This document shows, piece after piece, positions 48,743-57,260 of a stretch of DNA of 64,000 nt; the stretch's first letter is position 1; each line of letters starts with the position of its first letter. Both the position numbers and the translations under genes were made by a program. Source of the stretch: Candidatus Onthomonas avicola (GTDB lineage: Bacteria; Bacillota; Clostridia; Oscillospirales; Oscillospiraceae); the NCBI GenBank assembly GCA_018710845.1, contig DVJB01000048.1, positions 62,001 through 126,000 of the forward strand. Reading direction: 5' to 3'. The notes beneath the pieces are model-generated. The model had not been told where the DNA came from and did no database searches. It worked only from the letters and a program-made list of their open reading frames with translations.

Positions 48743-50580
48743 GGGGTCTCCTCCTTCTGCTGCTGCGTGGGGTGCAGGTGCCGCCAGACATCCCGCGCCA
48801 CCCCGGCGGGCACCACGGCGGCCAGCTCCTCCTCGGTGGCCGCGCGCAGGGCCTTCATCGTCTTGAAGTGGTCCAGCAAGGCGCGGCGGCGGGCCGGGCC
48901 GACGCCGGGCACCTCCTCCAGCGCGGAGGCCACTGTCTGGCGCGCGTGGCTCTCGCGGTGGAAGGTGATGGCAAAGCGGTGGGTCTCCTCCTGAATCCGC
49001 CCAACGAGGGCGAAGAGGGCCTGCTGCTGTCCGAGCCCGATCTCCCGCCCGTCCGGGGCAACCAGGGCGCGGGTCCGGTGGCGGCCGTCCTTCACCATGC
49101 CGAACACCGGCACCTGCAGCCCGAGCTGGGTGAGCACCGCGACCGCCACATTGACCTGCCCCTGCCCGCCGTCCATCAGGATCAGATCGGGCAGGACGGA
49201 GAACTTCTCGTCCCCGTCCAGGTAGCGGCGAAAGCGGCGGGTGAGCACCTGCTCCATGGAGGCGTAGTCGTCCGGGTGGTCCATATCGCGCAGCTTAAAG
49301 CGGCGGTAGTCCCTGCGCAGCGGCTTTCCCTCCACAAAGACGGTCATGGAGGCGACGATATTGCTCGCGCCGGTGTTGGAGATGTCGTAGGCCTCAATCC
49401 GCTCCGGGGCCCGCTCCAGGCCGAGGGTGCGGCCGAGCAGCTCCATCAGGCGGCTCTGCCGCTCCTGGGCGGTGGTGGCCCGCTCCGCCTCGTCCAGGGC
49501 GGTGCGCTCGGCCAGCTGGACCAGGTTGAGCCGGTCCCCCCGCTTCGGGACGGTGATGGTCACCTTCCGGCCGGCGTTCTGGGTCAACAGTTCGCCCAGC
49601 TCCTCCAGGTCGTCAAAGGCACGCGGCAGCAGAATCTCCCGCGGCAGCGTGCTGCGGCCGAGATAGTACTGCTTGGCGAGGGCAGAGACGATCTCCGCCG
49701 TCTCCTCCTCCATCGGCGTCGGGAGCACCTCGGTGTCCCGCCCGGCGAGGGCGCCGCCAAGGTAATGCTGCACGACAAAGCAGCTCTTGGCCGGTCCGCG
49801 GTAGAAGCCCACCACGTCGGTGTCCGCCCGGGAGGTGGCGACCGCCTGCTGCCGGGTACCGAGCAGCTCGATCGCCTGCAGCCGGTCGCGCAGCTCTGCC
49901 GCCTCCTCAAAGCGCAGCTCCTCCGCCGCGCGGTTCATGGACTCGCGCAGCTCCTGCTCCACTTGGGAGAACTTGCCCTCCAGCAGGCGGACCGCCTGGT
50001 AGATGCGCGCCTGATAGTCCGCCTGGGTCAGCCGCCCGCGGCACCAGCCGTCGCAGATGCCGAGATGGTGGTTCAGGCAGGGACGCTCCTTGCCGATGTC
50101 GCGCGGGAACTGCCGGCGGCAGGTGGGCAGGCGCAGGGCGTTGCAGATGGCCTTGATGCTCTCCGCCGTCGCGCTGCGGCCGCCGTAGGGCCCGAAATAG
50201 CGCGCCCCATCTTTGGCCGGCCGTGAGACCATGGAGAAGCGGGGATAGTCCTCCGAGGACAGCCGGACATAGGGATAGCCCTTGTCGTCTTTTAAGAGGA
50301 TATTGTAGCGCGGCTTATGGCGCTTGATGAGGGAGTTCTCCAGCACCAGCGCCTCAAACTCATTGGAGGCGAGCAGGTAGTCAAAGTGGTCGATCTGAGC
50401 GACCATCGCCCGCGTCTTGGCGTTGTGGCTGGCGAGGTCGGCAAAGTACTGGCTCACCCGGTTCTTCAGCGCGCGGGACTTGCCGACGTAGATCACCTTG
50501 CCCGAGGCGTCCATCATAATATAGACCCCCGGCCCCAGCGGGAGGGAGTGGGCTTTTTCCTTCAGTTCCTCGCGTGTCAC
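48733..50580 (-). CDS. uvrC: Excinuclease ABC subunit C
   Basis: 615 aa from the GTG at 50580 (GGGGAG upstream), matching the usual MTREELKEKA-type start; a TTG 33 bp earlier is also open. N-terminal GIY-YIG nuclease (PGVYIMMDASGKVIYVGKSR), the UVR segment near 205 (ELRFEEAAELRDRLQAIE), the RNase H-like endonuclease domain (EAYDISNTGASNIVASMTVF, DLILMDGGQGQ) and a C-terminal HhH (LEEVPGVGPARRRALLDHF). It makes both incisions in nucleotide excision repair. Confidence 0.96.
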   Translation of the reverse strand: MTREELKEKAHSLPLGPGVYIMMDASGKVIYVGKSRALKNRVSQYFADLASHNAKTRAMVAQIDHFDYLLASNEFEALVLENSLIKRHKPRYNILLKDDKGYPYVRLSSEDYPRFSMVSRPAKDGARYFGPYGGRSATAESIKAICNALRLPTCRRQFPRDIGKERPCLNHHLGICDGWCRGRLTQADYQARIYQAVRLLEGKFSQVEQELRESMNRAAEELRFEEAAELRDRLQAIELLGTRQQAVATSRADTDVVGFYRGPAKSCFVVQHYLGGALAGRDTEVLPTPMEEETAEIVSALAKQYYLGRSTLPREILLPRAFDDLEELGELLTQNAGRKVTITVPKRGDRLNLVQLAERTALDEAERATTAQERQSRLMELLGRTLGLERAPERIEAYDISNTGASNIVASMTVFVEGKPLRRDYRRFKLRDMDHPDDYASMEQVLTRRFRRYLDGDEKFSVLPDLILMDGGQGQVNVAVAVLTQLGLQVPVFGMVKDGRHRTRALVAPDGREIGLGQQQALFALVGRIQEETHRFAITFHRESHARQTVASALEEVPGVGPARRRALLDHFKTMKALRAATEEELAAVVPAGVARDVWRHLHPTQQQKEETPCE

Positions 50581-50691
50581 CGTTCTCCCCGCCTTCCCTG
50601 CACGGCTGTCCAAATGCGTCCGGATAAGCCGAGAGCACCGCCGCGCGGTGCCCTCTCTCTTTCACTTTCCCTTTGTCCTGTCCGGTGTGCG

Positions 50692-50952
50692 TCAGCCGAG
50701 GCCCTCGGCCAGCAGCTGGACCAGGCTGTCGATCGCCTCTGCCTCGTCCACGCCGTCGGCAATCAGGGTGACGGTCGTCCCCTGTACAACCCCCAGGGAG
50801 AGCACGCCCAGCAGACTCTTTGCGTTCACACGACGTTCGTCCTTCTCCATCCAGATCGAGCTCTTGAACTCATTGGCCTTCTGGATAAAAAAGGTGGCCG
50901 GCCGGGCGTACAGACCCACCCGGTTGTTGACTACTGCTTCTTTTACGGTCAT
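50692..50952 (-). CDS. HPr-like protein with Tyr replacing the active-site His
   Basis: 86 aa from ATG 50952 (GGGGGG then 7 bp). The motif reads VGLYARPAT: the phosphorylated His is Tyr14, encoded by TAC. The regulatory part is kept, NAKSLLGVLSLG, with Ser46. This mirrors Crh of Bacillus, which lacks His15 (Gln) but keeps Ser46 and acts only in catabolite regulation with CcpA. It probably cannot carry PTS phosphate. It is a single gene with its own promoter between mutS2 and uvrC. Confidence 0.9.
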   Translation of the reverse strand: MTVKEAVVNNRVGLYARPATFFIQKANEFKSSIWMEKDERRVNAKSLLGVLSLGVVQGTTVTLIADGVDEAEAIDSLVQLLAEGLG

Positions 50953-50980
50953 AAAAGATCCCCCCAAAGCATTGTCTGTC

Positions 50981-51020
50981 ATGATACTTTATCATATCAG
51001 ATTCTTCCCGCCGCCGTCAA
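50981..51020 (-). promoter_or_regulatory. Promoter of the HPr-like gene with overlapping inverted repeat
   Basis: Minus strand TTGACG (51020-51015), 18 bp, TATGAT (50996-50991). The inverted repeat ATGATA-CTT-TATCAT (50981-50995) overlaps the -10 element, a typical repressor position. Confidence 0.6.
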
Positions 51021-51156
51021 CGGCATTTTCAACAAACTTCCCCGGCTTTCCTGCGCAGGAGGACACCATCCGCGCGCAAAGCGCCAAAACGAGGCGGCCA
51101 GGTCCCCGGCGCGCCGGTTCCGTCTCTCCGGAGGCCGGCAGGAGCGCCAGGGCCTG

Positions 51157-53535
51157 TCACCGCAGCTCTACCACCGTCACGCCGTTCTCCCCCTCGCCGA
51201 AACGGCCCGGCCGAAAACGTTTGACATATTTGCAGGTTTTCAGATGCTGCTGCACCGCCTGGCGCAGTGCACCCGTCCCCTTGCCGTGGATGATGGTCAC
51301 CGTCTGAAGCCGCGCCATCACCGCGTCGTCCAGGAAGCGGTCGATCACGCCGGCGCACTCGTCCGTCATCAGGCCGCGGATGTCCAGCTCGGAGGGGGCG
51401 CCCGCCGCGCGCAGCGGCCGGTCCACACGCCCGGCGGAGGAAGACGGCTTGGGCCGTGGGCTCTTGGCCCCCTGTCCCTCCACGACGCGGACCTCGTCCT
51501 GGCTCGCCGTGACCGTCATCGCGCCGGCCTCAAGGCGCAGGCTGCCGTCCTTGTTCACGGCGGCCACCCGGGCCTTCGTCCCGACGCGCAGCAGCTCGAC
51601 GGTATCCCCCACCTCCGCCGGGCGGCTGATGGGGGGCGGCGCCTCCCGCGCCGGGGCGAGGCGGGCCTCCGCCTCGTTCAGGCTGTGGCGCAGGCGGCTG
51701 CGGCGCTCGTTGGCCTCCTGCGCGGACTCCTCGCGCCGGGCCTGTTTTTTCATCTCGTCCAGCTCCTGGAACACGCGGTTGGAGACGGCGCGCGCCTCGC
51801 GCACGATCTCCTCCGCCTCGCGCCGGGCCTCCTGGGCCGCCTGGCGGCGGGCGCTCTCCAGGCGGCGGCGCTCGGCCGCGGCGGCGGAGGCGTCCGACTC
51901 CATCTGCACGCGCAGGCGCTCGGCCTCCTCTTTCGCGCGCTCCATCTCCTGGCGCTGCCGCTCCAGGCGGGCGAGCACGTCCTCAAACTGGACGTTCTGC
52001 CGGTCGATGCGCCCGGCAGCGTTCCGGATAATATGCTCCGGCAGGCCCAGCCGACGCGAGATGGCAAAGGCGTTGGACTTGCCCGGAACGCCGATGAGCA
52101 GGCGGTAGGTGGGCCGGAGCGTCTCCACGTCGAACTCACAGGAGGCGTTCTCCACCCCCGGCTCGGTCATGGCGTAGGTCTTGAGCTCGGCGTAGTGCGT
52201 GGTGGCGGCCACCTTGGCGCCCAGCGAGCGCGCCTCCTCAATGATGGCGACCGCCAGCGCCGCGCCCTCAATCGGGTCGGTGCCCGCGCCCAGTTCGTCG
52301 AGCAGGATCAGGCTGCCCTCCCCCGCCTCAGAGAGGATGCCGACGATGTTGGTGATGTGGGCTGAAAAGGTGGACAGCGACTGCTCAATGGACTGCTCGT
52401 CGCCGATGTCGGCCAGGATCTCGCGGTAGACCGGGCAGCGGCTGCCGTCGGCCACCGGCAGGTGGAGTCCGCACTGGGCCATCAGGCACAGCAGCCCCGC
52501 CGTCTTGAGGGTGACCGTCTTTCCTCCGGTATTCGGGCCGGTGATCACCAGGGTGTCAAAGGTGATGCCGAGGTTCAGGTCGATCGGCACCGCCTTTTTC
52601 CGGTCCAGCAGGGGATGGCGCGCGGCGAGAAAGCGCAGCGAGCCGTCCGCGGTGAGCTGCGGCTCGATCGCCTCCATCTGCACGGAGAGCCGTCCGCGGG
52701 CAAAGATGAGGTCCAGCGCGACGAGCAGGTCGCAGTCGAGCAGGATATCCTCCCGGAAGCCCGCCGCCTCGGCGGAGAGGGCGGCGAGGATCCGCTCGAT
52801 CTCCTTCTCCTCCCGCGCCTGCAGCTCGCGCAGCTCGTTGTTCGCCTTGACCGCCGCCATCGGCTCGACAAAGAAGGTGGAGCCGGAGGCGGACACGTCG
52901 TGCACCAGGCCGGGGACGCTCCCGCGGCACTCCGCCTTCACCGGCACGACGAAGCGGCCGGAGCGGATGGTGACGATGGGCTCCTGGAGGTACTTGGCCG
53001 ACGAGGAGGAGATGAGCCGCTGGAGCACCTCCCGCGCCTTGCCGGAGGCGGCGCGGATCTTGCGGCGCACGTCCGCCAGCGCGGGGCTGGCCTGGTCGGC
53101 GATCTCCTCTTCCGAGAGGATGGCGCCGGTGATCTTGTTTTCCAGATAGGCGTTGGCGACCAGGGAGCGGAACATCCCGTCCAGGCATGTGGGCTCCTCC
53201 GCGTCGCCGAGGCTCGCCCTGGCCTGACGGGCACAACGGAGCACCCCGGCAATGTCCAGCAGCTCGCGCGGGTTGAGCGAGCCACCGAGGGAGGCCCGCT
53301 GCAGGGCGGCCTCCACCGGACGCAGCCCGGCGAAGTTGGGCGCGCGGCCCACGTCGAGCAGGGCACGGGCCGCGCTGGTCTCCGCCTGAAGGCGGCGGAC
53401 CTCCTCCAAGTCGGTCTCCGGCCGGAGGGCGCGGGCCCGCTCCTGCGCGGCCAGGCTGGACGCCTGCGCGGCCAGCAGCTCGAGCACCTGCGGCAGCTCG
53501 AGCGTGCGGATGGATTTTTCAAAGCGTTCTGTCAT
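51157..53535 (-). CDS. mutS2: Endonuclease MutS2
   Basis: 792 aa. Clamp/core region, then the ATPase with Walker A GPNTGGKTVTLK, Walker B LILLDELGAGTDP and the TTHYAELK motif. A long coiled coil follows (residues about 520-640, RQRQEMERAKEEAERLRVQ). The C-terminal Smr nuclease domain has LDIRG and IIHGKGTGALR. MutS2 proteins suppress recombination and help rescue collided ribosomes. Its stop lies about 200 bp before the HPr-like gene. Confidence 0.95.
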   Translation of the reverse strand: MTERFEKSIRTLELPQVLELLAAQASSLAAQERARALRPETDLEEVRRLQAETSAARALLDVGRAPNFAGLRPVEAALQRASLGGSLNPRELLDIAGVLRCARQARASLGDAEEPTCLDGMFRSLVANAYLENKITGAILSEEEIADQASPALADVRRKIRAASGKAREVLQRLISSSSAKYLQEPIVTIRSGRFVVPVKAECRGSVPGLVHDVSASGSTFFVEPMAAVKANNELRELQAREEKEIERILAALSAEAAGFREDILLDCDLLVALDLIFARGRLSVQMEAIEPQLTADGSLRFLAARHPLLDRKKAVPIDLNLGITFDTLVITGPNTGGKTVTLKTAGLLCLMAQCGLHLPVADGSRCPVYREILADIGDEQSIEQSLSTFSAHITNIVGILSEAGEGSLILLDELGAGTDPIEGAALAVAIIEEARSLGAKVAATTHYAELKTYAMTEPGVENASCEFDVETLRPTYRLLIGVPGKSNAFAISRRLGLPEHIIRNAAGRIDRQNVQFEDVLARLERQRQEMERAKEEAERLRVQMESDASAAAAERRRLESARRQAAQEARREAEEIVREARAVSNRVFQELDEMKKQARREESAQEANERRSRLRHSLNEAEARLAPAREAPPPISRPAEVGDTVELLRVGTKARVAAVNKDGSLRLEAGAMTVTASQDEVRVVEGQGAKSPRPKPSSSAGRVDRPLRAAGAPSELDIRGLMTDECAGVIDRFLDDAVMARLQTVTIIHGKGTGALRQAVQQHLKTCKYVKRFRPGRFGEGENGVTVVELR

Positions 53536-53559
53536 TAGGATTCCCTCAAATATGGATCT

Positions 53560-54327
53560 TCAGCCCGCTCCTCCGGGGAGCAGGCAAATCTGTTTGTAAA
53601 AGTCCAGCGTGCGAAAGCCCCGCTCGAGCTGGGCGAGCAGAAACGCCTCGCACACGTCGGCCAACTCGCTCCGGGCAGCCCCCTCCAATCGGAAAGAGAG
53701 CAGCCGCCGCCCCGGGCAGGAGACGATGTGCCGCATCGCCGCCAGCGTCGCGGCCGAGACCGGCAGCGAGATGCCCCCCTCACGCTCTCCGCCGCAGCTG
53801 CGGCAGCGGAGCACGCCCTCGGTCAGGCTCAGCTGCGGCTCCTCCGGGTCCGGGCGGCCGCAGACGGCGCAGCCGTCCAGCAGCGGTTCAAACCCGGCCA
53901 GGCTCACCGCGCGCAGCTCAAAGGCGGGCTTGACCACCTCGGGGGCGGCGCCCAGCCGGTCCAGGGCGTAGAGGCAGTTGAGCAGCAGCGGCAGCAGCTC
54001 GTCGGGCGGGTTGCCCTCCGGGACCAGGCTCTCGATCACCTCGGCAAAGTAGGCCCCGAGGGACAGTCGCTCCAGGTCGCTGCGCAGGGCGCGAAATTCC
54101 AGCTCAATCGCCGCCTCGGTCACGCTCCAGCGGCCGCGAAACTCCGCGAGCGTCATCTCCGACCACACCAGCTGCTGGCAGGCGGCGGAGAGCCCGTTGC
54201 CCTTCTTCCGGCAGCCGTGGGCCTGCGCGGTGATCTTGCCGAGGTCCGGCGTGAGCAGGGTAAGAATTTTGTCCGACTCCTTGTAGGCCGCCTCCCGCAG
54301 GACGATGGCCCGGGTAGTCACGTGCAT
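53560..54327 (-). CDS. recO: DNA repair protein RecO
   Basis: 255 aa from ATG 54327 (GGAGGGAGAG site); the frame is open further upstream but non-coding. MHVTTRAIVLREAAYKESDKILTLLT is the OB-fold N-terminus, LGAYFAEVIESLV the helical part and CAVCGRP ... CRSCGG the zinc motif. It loads RecA together with RecR. The gene ends 24 bp before mutS2. Confidence 0.93.
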   Translation of the reverse strand: MHVTTRAIVLREAAYKESDKILTLLTPDLGKITAQAHGCRKKGNGLSAACQQLVWSEMTLAEFRGRWSVTEAAIELEFRALRSDLERLSLGAYFAEVIESLVPEGNPPDELLPLLLNCLYALDRLGAAPEVVKPAFELRAVSLAGFEPLLDGCAVCGRPDPEEPQLSLTEGVLRCRSCGGEREGGISLPVSAATLAAMRHIVSCPGRRLLSFRLEGAARSELADVCEAFLLAQLERGFRTLDFYKQICLLPGGAG

Positions 54328-54409
54328 ATGTACTCTCCCTCCCCCACGGCAGACATCTGCCCGGAGAACAGCCCCGCGGCCGCAGCCACGGGCCGCCCTC
54401 CGGGGCCGG

Positions 54410-54544
54410 TCACACCTCTTTTTTTCGTCCGACTGCGCGGGAGGCCCTCTCTTTGGCCCTCCGCCGGTCACAGGCCTTGCAGAACGTGTACGCCTGCGGC
54501 AGTCCTGTGGCAAAAAACAGCTCCCAAATCTCCCGTTCTCTCAT
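54410..54544 (-). CDS. yqzL: YqzL-like short protein
   Basis: 44 aa, found by hand: MREREIWELFFATGLPQAYT, then FCKACDRRRAKERASRAVGR, KKEV. GAGGAGG lies nine bases before the ATG. Length, the WELFFATG..QAY pattern and the place immediately upstream of recO fit the YqzL family (W..F..TG...AY). The function of that family is unknown. Confidence 0.65.
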   Translation of the reverse strand: MREREIWELFFATGLPQAYTFCKACDRRRAKERASRAVGRKKEV

Positions 54545-54604
54545 CTCCCCGACCTCCTCGCCCGATTAGTATGGCGGGATTTCGTCGGAAAATGTCTGGA
54601 AAAT

Positions 54605-55375
54605 TCAGAACATCAGCGCCCGCAGTCCCACCAGTACCAGCAGGTGCGCGGGGTAAAAGAGATAGAAGCCCCAGCGGGAGCCGCGGCCGCGCTGGCCGTT
54701 GTAGAGCAGCGTCAGCTCCAGGCCGAGCACGGCCACGATCTCAATCCAATTATTCTCCAAAAAGCAGTAGATGAGGATGACCAGCGCGCCGGGCAGGGCG
54801 GACGGCAGGCGGAGCTCCTGTCCCCCCGCGCTTCGCTCGGCGTCCCGGCTCACCCCGAGGACCAGAATGAGCGTGACGCCAAAGGCGCCGTAATCCGTCG
54901 CAAGCCATTCCGCCGCCGCGGCGCACAGAAGCAGCGGCGGCAGCGCGGCGGGCCACCTCGCCCAGCGCGGCAGGCGGCGGGCCAGCGTCTCCCAGCCCCA
55001 GAGGGCCAGCAGGCCGAGCAGCAGCGTAAAAAAGACGTTTTGATAGCTGCCGTCCCAGAGCGCGCCGCGAAAGGCGAGGTCAAACGGGACCTCAGAGGCC
55101 AGGGCGAACAGGCCCAGCCGCAGGGCGTAGCGTCTCCGGCTGTGCGTATGGAAAAAGCCCTCCGTCAGCTGGAAGCAGAAGATGGGAAAGGCCAACCGCC
55201 CCGCCATGCGCAACAGGGTGTACAGGCCATACCACATCCCGGCCTGTGCCGCGCCGCCGGCGGAGAGATAGGCCTCCCACACCAGCACATAGCCGGTGTG
55301 GTCGAGCAACATGCTCGCGATGGCAATCCGCTTGAGCCCGCTGCCGGAGAGGAGGCCGGTGCGCGCCTGCTCCAC
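54605..55375 (-). CDS. TraX-family membrane protein
   Basis: 256 aa, GTG start with GGAGGA ahead, directly after the era stop. About eight membrane helices; the signature LKRIAIASMLLDHTGYVL near the N-terminus and FPIFCFQLTEGFFHT belong to the TraX family (named for F-pilin acetylation, but chromosomal homologues in Firmicutes have no known role). It is inserted between era and yqzL-recO, where most relatives have no extra gene. Confidence 0.85.
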   Translation of the reverse strand: MEQARTGLLSGSGLKRIAIASMLLDHTGYVLVWEAYLSAGGAAQAGMWYGLYTLLRMAGRLAFPIFCFQLTEGFFHTHSRRRYALRLGLFALASEVPFDLAFRGALWDGSYQNVFFTLLLGLLALWGWETLARRLPRWARWPAALPPLLLCAAAAEWLATDYGAFGVTLILVLGVSRDAERSAGGQELRLPSALPGALVILIYCFLENNWIEIVAVLGLELTLLYNGQRGRGSRWGFYLFYPAHLLVLVGLRALMF

Positions 55376-55378
55376 CGC

Positions 55379-56275
55379 TCAGTCCTCCGTAAAGCCGAAG
55401 CTGCGGATCAGCCCCGGGTTGTCGCGCCAGTTCTCCTTCACCTTCACCCAGGTCTGGAGATTCACATGCGCGTCCAAAAACGCCTCCATGTCTTCCCGGG
55501 CGAGGGAGGAGATCTTTTTCAGCATCGCGCCCTTTTTCCCGATGATGATGCCCTTATGGCTCTCCTTCTCGCAGAAGATGGTGGCCTCAATGTCAATCAG
55601 GCCCTCCCGCCGCTCGCGGAAGCGCTCGACGGAGACGGCGGTGCCGTGCGGGATCTCCTTGTCCAGGCACAGCAGCAGCTTCTCGCGCAAGATCTCCCCC
55701 ACGATCTGCCGCTCTGGCTGGTCGGTGAAGGCGTCGGCGGGGAAATACCACGGGGAGGGCTGTAAAAAGCGCGCCAGCACCCCGAAGAGGTCCTCCACTC
55801 CGTCTCCCGTCTTGGCCGAGAGGGGGAGCACCGCGTCAAAGTCATGTTCGGCCTGGTAGGCGGCGATGACGGCGAGGAGCTTGTCCTTGTGCGCCACCCG
55901 GTCTACCTTGTTGATCACCAGCACGGAGGGGACGCCGAGCTGCGCCATCCGGCGCATCAGCTCGCGCTCCGCATCCCCCGGCGCGGGCACCGGCTCGACG
56001 ACGAGCACCGCCGCGTCCACGTCCGCCACGCTCGCGCGGGAGACCCCGTCCATATACTCTCCCAGCCGGGTCTTGGCCCGGTGCAGGCCGGGGGTGTCCA
56101 GAAATACATACTGCGCCTGTCCCCGTGTCACCACGCCGGTGATGCGGTTGCGGGTGGTCTGGGGCTTGTCGGTGACGATGGCCACGTTCTCCCCCACCAG
56201 GGCGTTGAGCAGGGTGGACTTGCCCACGTTGGGGCGGCCCACAATGGCAATCATGCCGCAGGTCGTCTGTTCCAT
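55379..56275 (-). CDS. era: GTPase Era
   Basis: 298 aa. G1 AIVGRPNVGKSTLLNAL, switch region KPQTTRN, G3 DTPGLHRAK, G4 NKVD, then the C-terminal KH domain with KGIIIGKKGAMLKKI. It binds the 3' end of 16S rRNA during 30S assembly. The gene order ybeY-dgkA-era is standard for Firmicutes. Confidence 0.97.
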   Translation of the reverse strand: MEQTTCGMIAIVGRPNVGKSTLLNALVGENVAIVTDKPQTTRNRITGVVTRGQAQYVFLDTPGLHRAKTRLGEYMDGVSRASVADVDAAVLVVEPVPAPGDAERELMRRMAQLGVPSVLVINKVDRVAHKDKLLAVIAAYQAEHDFDAVLPLSAKTGDGVEDLFGVLARFLQPSPWYFPADAFTDQPERQIVGEILREKLLLCLDKEIPHGTAVSVERFRERREGLIDIEATIFCEKESHKGIIIGKKGAMLKKISSLAREDMEAFLDAHVNLQTWVKVKENWRDNPGLIRSFGFTED

Positions 56276-56284
56276 ATCGCAATC

Positions 56285-56746
56285 CTACCTTTTTTCATTC
56301 GTATCCGCCCGCAGCGCCCAGAAGAGGGCGGCCGGGACGGAGAGGGCAAAGAGCGCCGCGCGCCACGGAGCACTCAGAAACCAGCTGAGCATCGCGCGGT
56401 GATGGCCCCCGCCGAGGGTGAGTACCAGCCAGACGGCCGCCGCGCCGAGGGAGAGCAGCAGCACCGCGCCGGCTGCGCAGTCCTTGGCCTGGCCGATGAG
56501 CGCGTCTTTCTCCCGCGTCACGCGGTCGGCGAGCAGCTCCAGGGCGGTGTTGAGTCCCTCCGCCGAGAGGACAGCCGCGCAGCAGAGCAGCTCGAGCGCC
56601 CACTCTGCCGGGGTAAGGCGCGCCATCCAGCCCGTCCAGAGTACATAGAGCGCCGCGCAGAGCTGGAGGCGGAAGTTGCGCCCCGTGCGCAGCAGGTATC
56701 GCAGCCCACGCAGGGCGTAGGAAAAAGCGTGCAGAAGGCCGCGCAT
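56285..56746 (-). CDS. dgkA: Diacylglycerol/undecaprenol kinase
   Basis: 153 aa. FSYALRGLRYLLRTGRNFRL, then CAAVLSAEGLNTALELLADRV with the conserved Glu and Asn, and IGQAKDCAAGAVLLLSL. Three helices plus an extra C-terminal hydrophobic part (APWRAALFALSVPAALFWAL). Gram-positive members phosphorylate undecaprenol. Confidence 0.92.
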   Translation of the reverse strand: MRGLLHAFSYALRGLRYLLRTGRNFRLQLCAALYVLWTGWMARLTPAEWALELLCCAAVLSAEGLNTALELLADRVTREKDALIGQAKDCAAGAVLLLSLGAAAVWLVLTLGGGHHRAMLSWFLSAPWRAALFALSVPAALFWALRADTNEKR

Positions 56747-56747
56747 C

Positions 56748-57239
56748 TCAGCGCGTCAGTCCGAGGCGGGCCATGACGGCCTCCTCCCGCTCCCGCATCC
56801 GGCGCTTCTCCTCCCCCTCGTCCAGGTGGTCGTAGCCGAGCAGGTGGAGGACGGAGTGCACAGCGAGATAGGCCAGCTCCCGGGAGAGGGGATGGCCATA
56901 CTCCTCCGCCTGCGCGCGGGCGCGCGGGAGGGAGATCGCCATGTCCCCGAGGGGAAAGAGGCCGGTCTCCGGGTCGGTCTCGGCGCTCTCCTCCGTGGGC
57001 GGCTCGCCCGGAGTGAGGTCAAACATCGGGAAGGAGAGGACGTCGGTCGGCTGGTCCACCCCGCGCTGGTCGCGGTTGATCGCCTGAATCCCCGCCTCGT
57101 CGGTGAGCAGGACGCTGATCTCGCAGGGGACGGCAACCCCCTCCTCCTCCAGTGCGGCCGCAATCGCGCGGCGCAGCAGCGCCTCACAGGCGGCGAGATC
57201 CTCCTCCCGCTGCGCGTCCATCCAGATCACATGCTCCAT
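56748..57239 (-). CDS. ybeY: Endoribonuclease YbeY
   Basis: 163 aa. Zinc motif HSVLHLLGYDHLDEGE (HxxxHxxGxxH) near residue 131, preceded by STDVLSFPMF-like QPTDVLSFPMFDL. It matures the 3' end of 16S rRNA. It lies 21 bp after phoH. Confidence 0.96.
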   Translation of the reverse strand: MEHVIWMDAQREEDLAACEALLRRAIAAALEEEGVAVPCEISVLLTDEAGIQAINRDQRGVDQPTDVLSFPMFDLTPGEPPTEESAETDPETGLFPLGDMAISLPRARAQAEEYGHPLSRELAYLAVHSVLHLLGYDHLDEGEEKRRMREREEAVMARLGLTR

Positions 57240-57260
57240 CGTCGGTCCTCCCCTCTCCGG

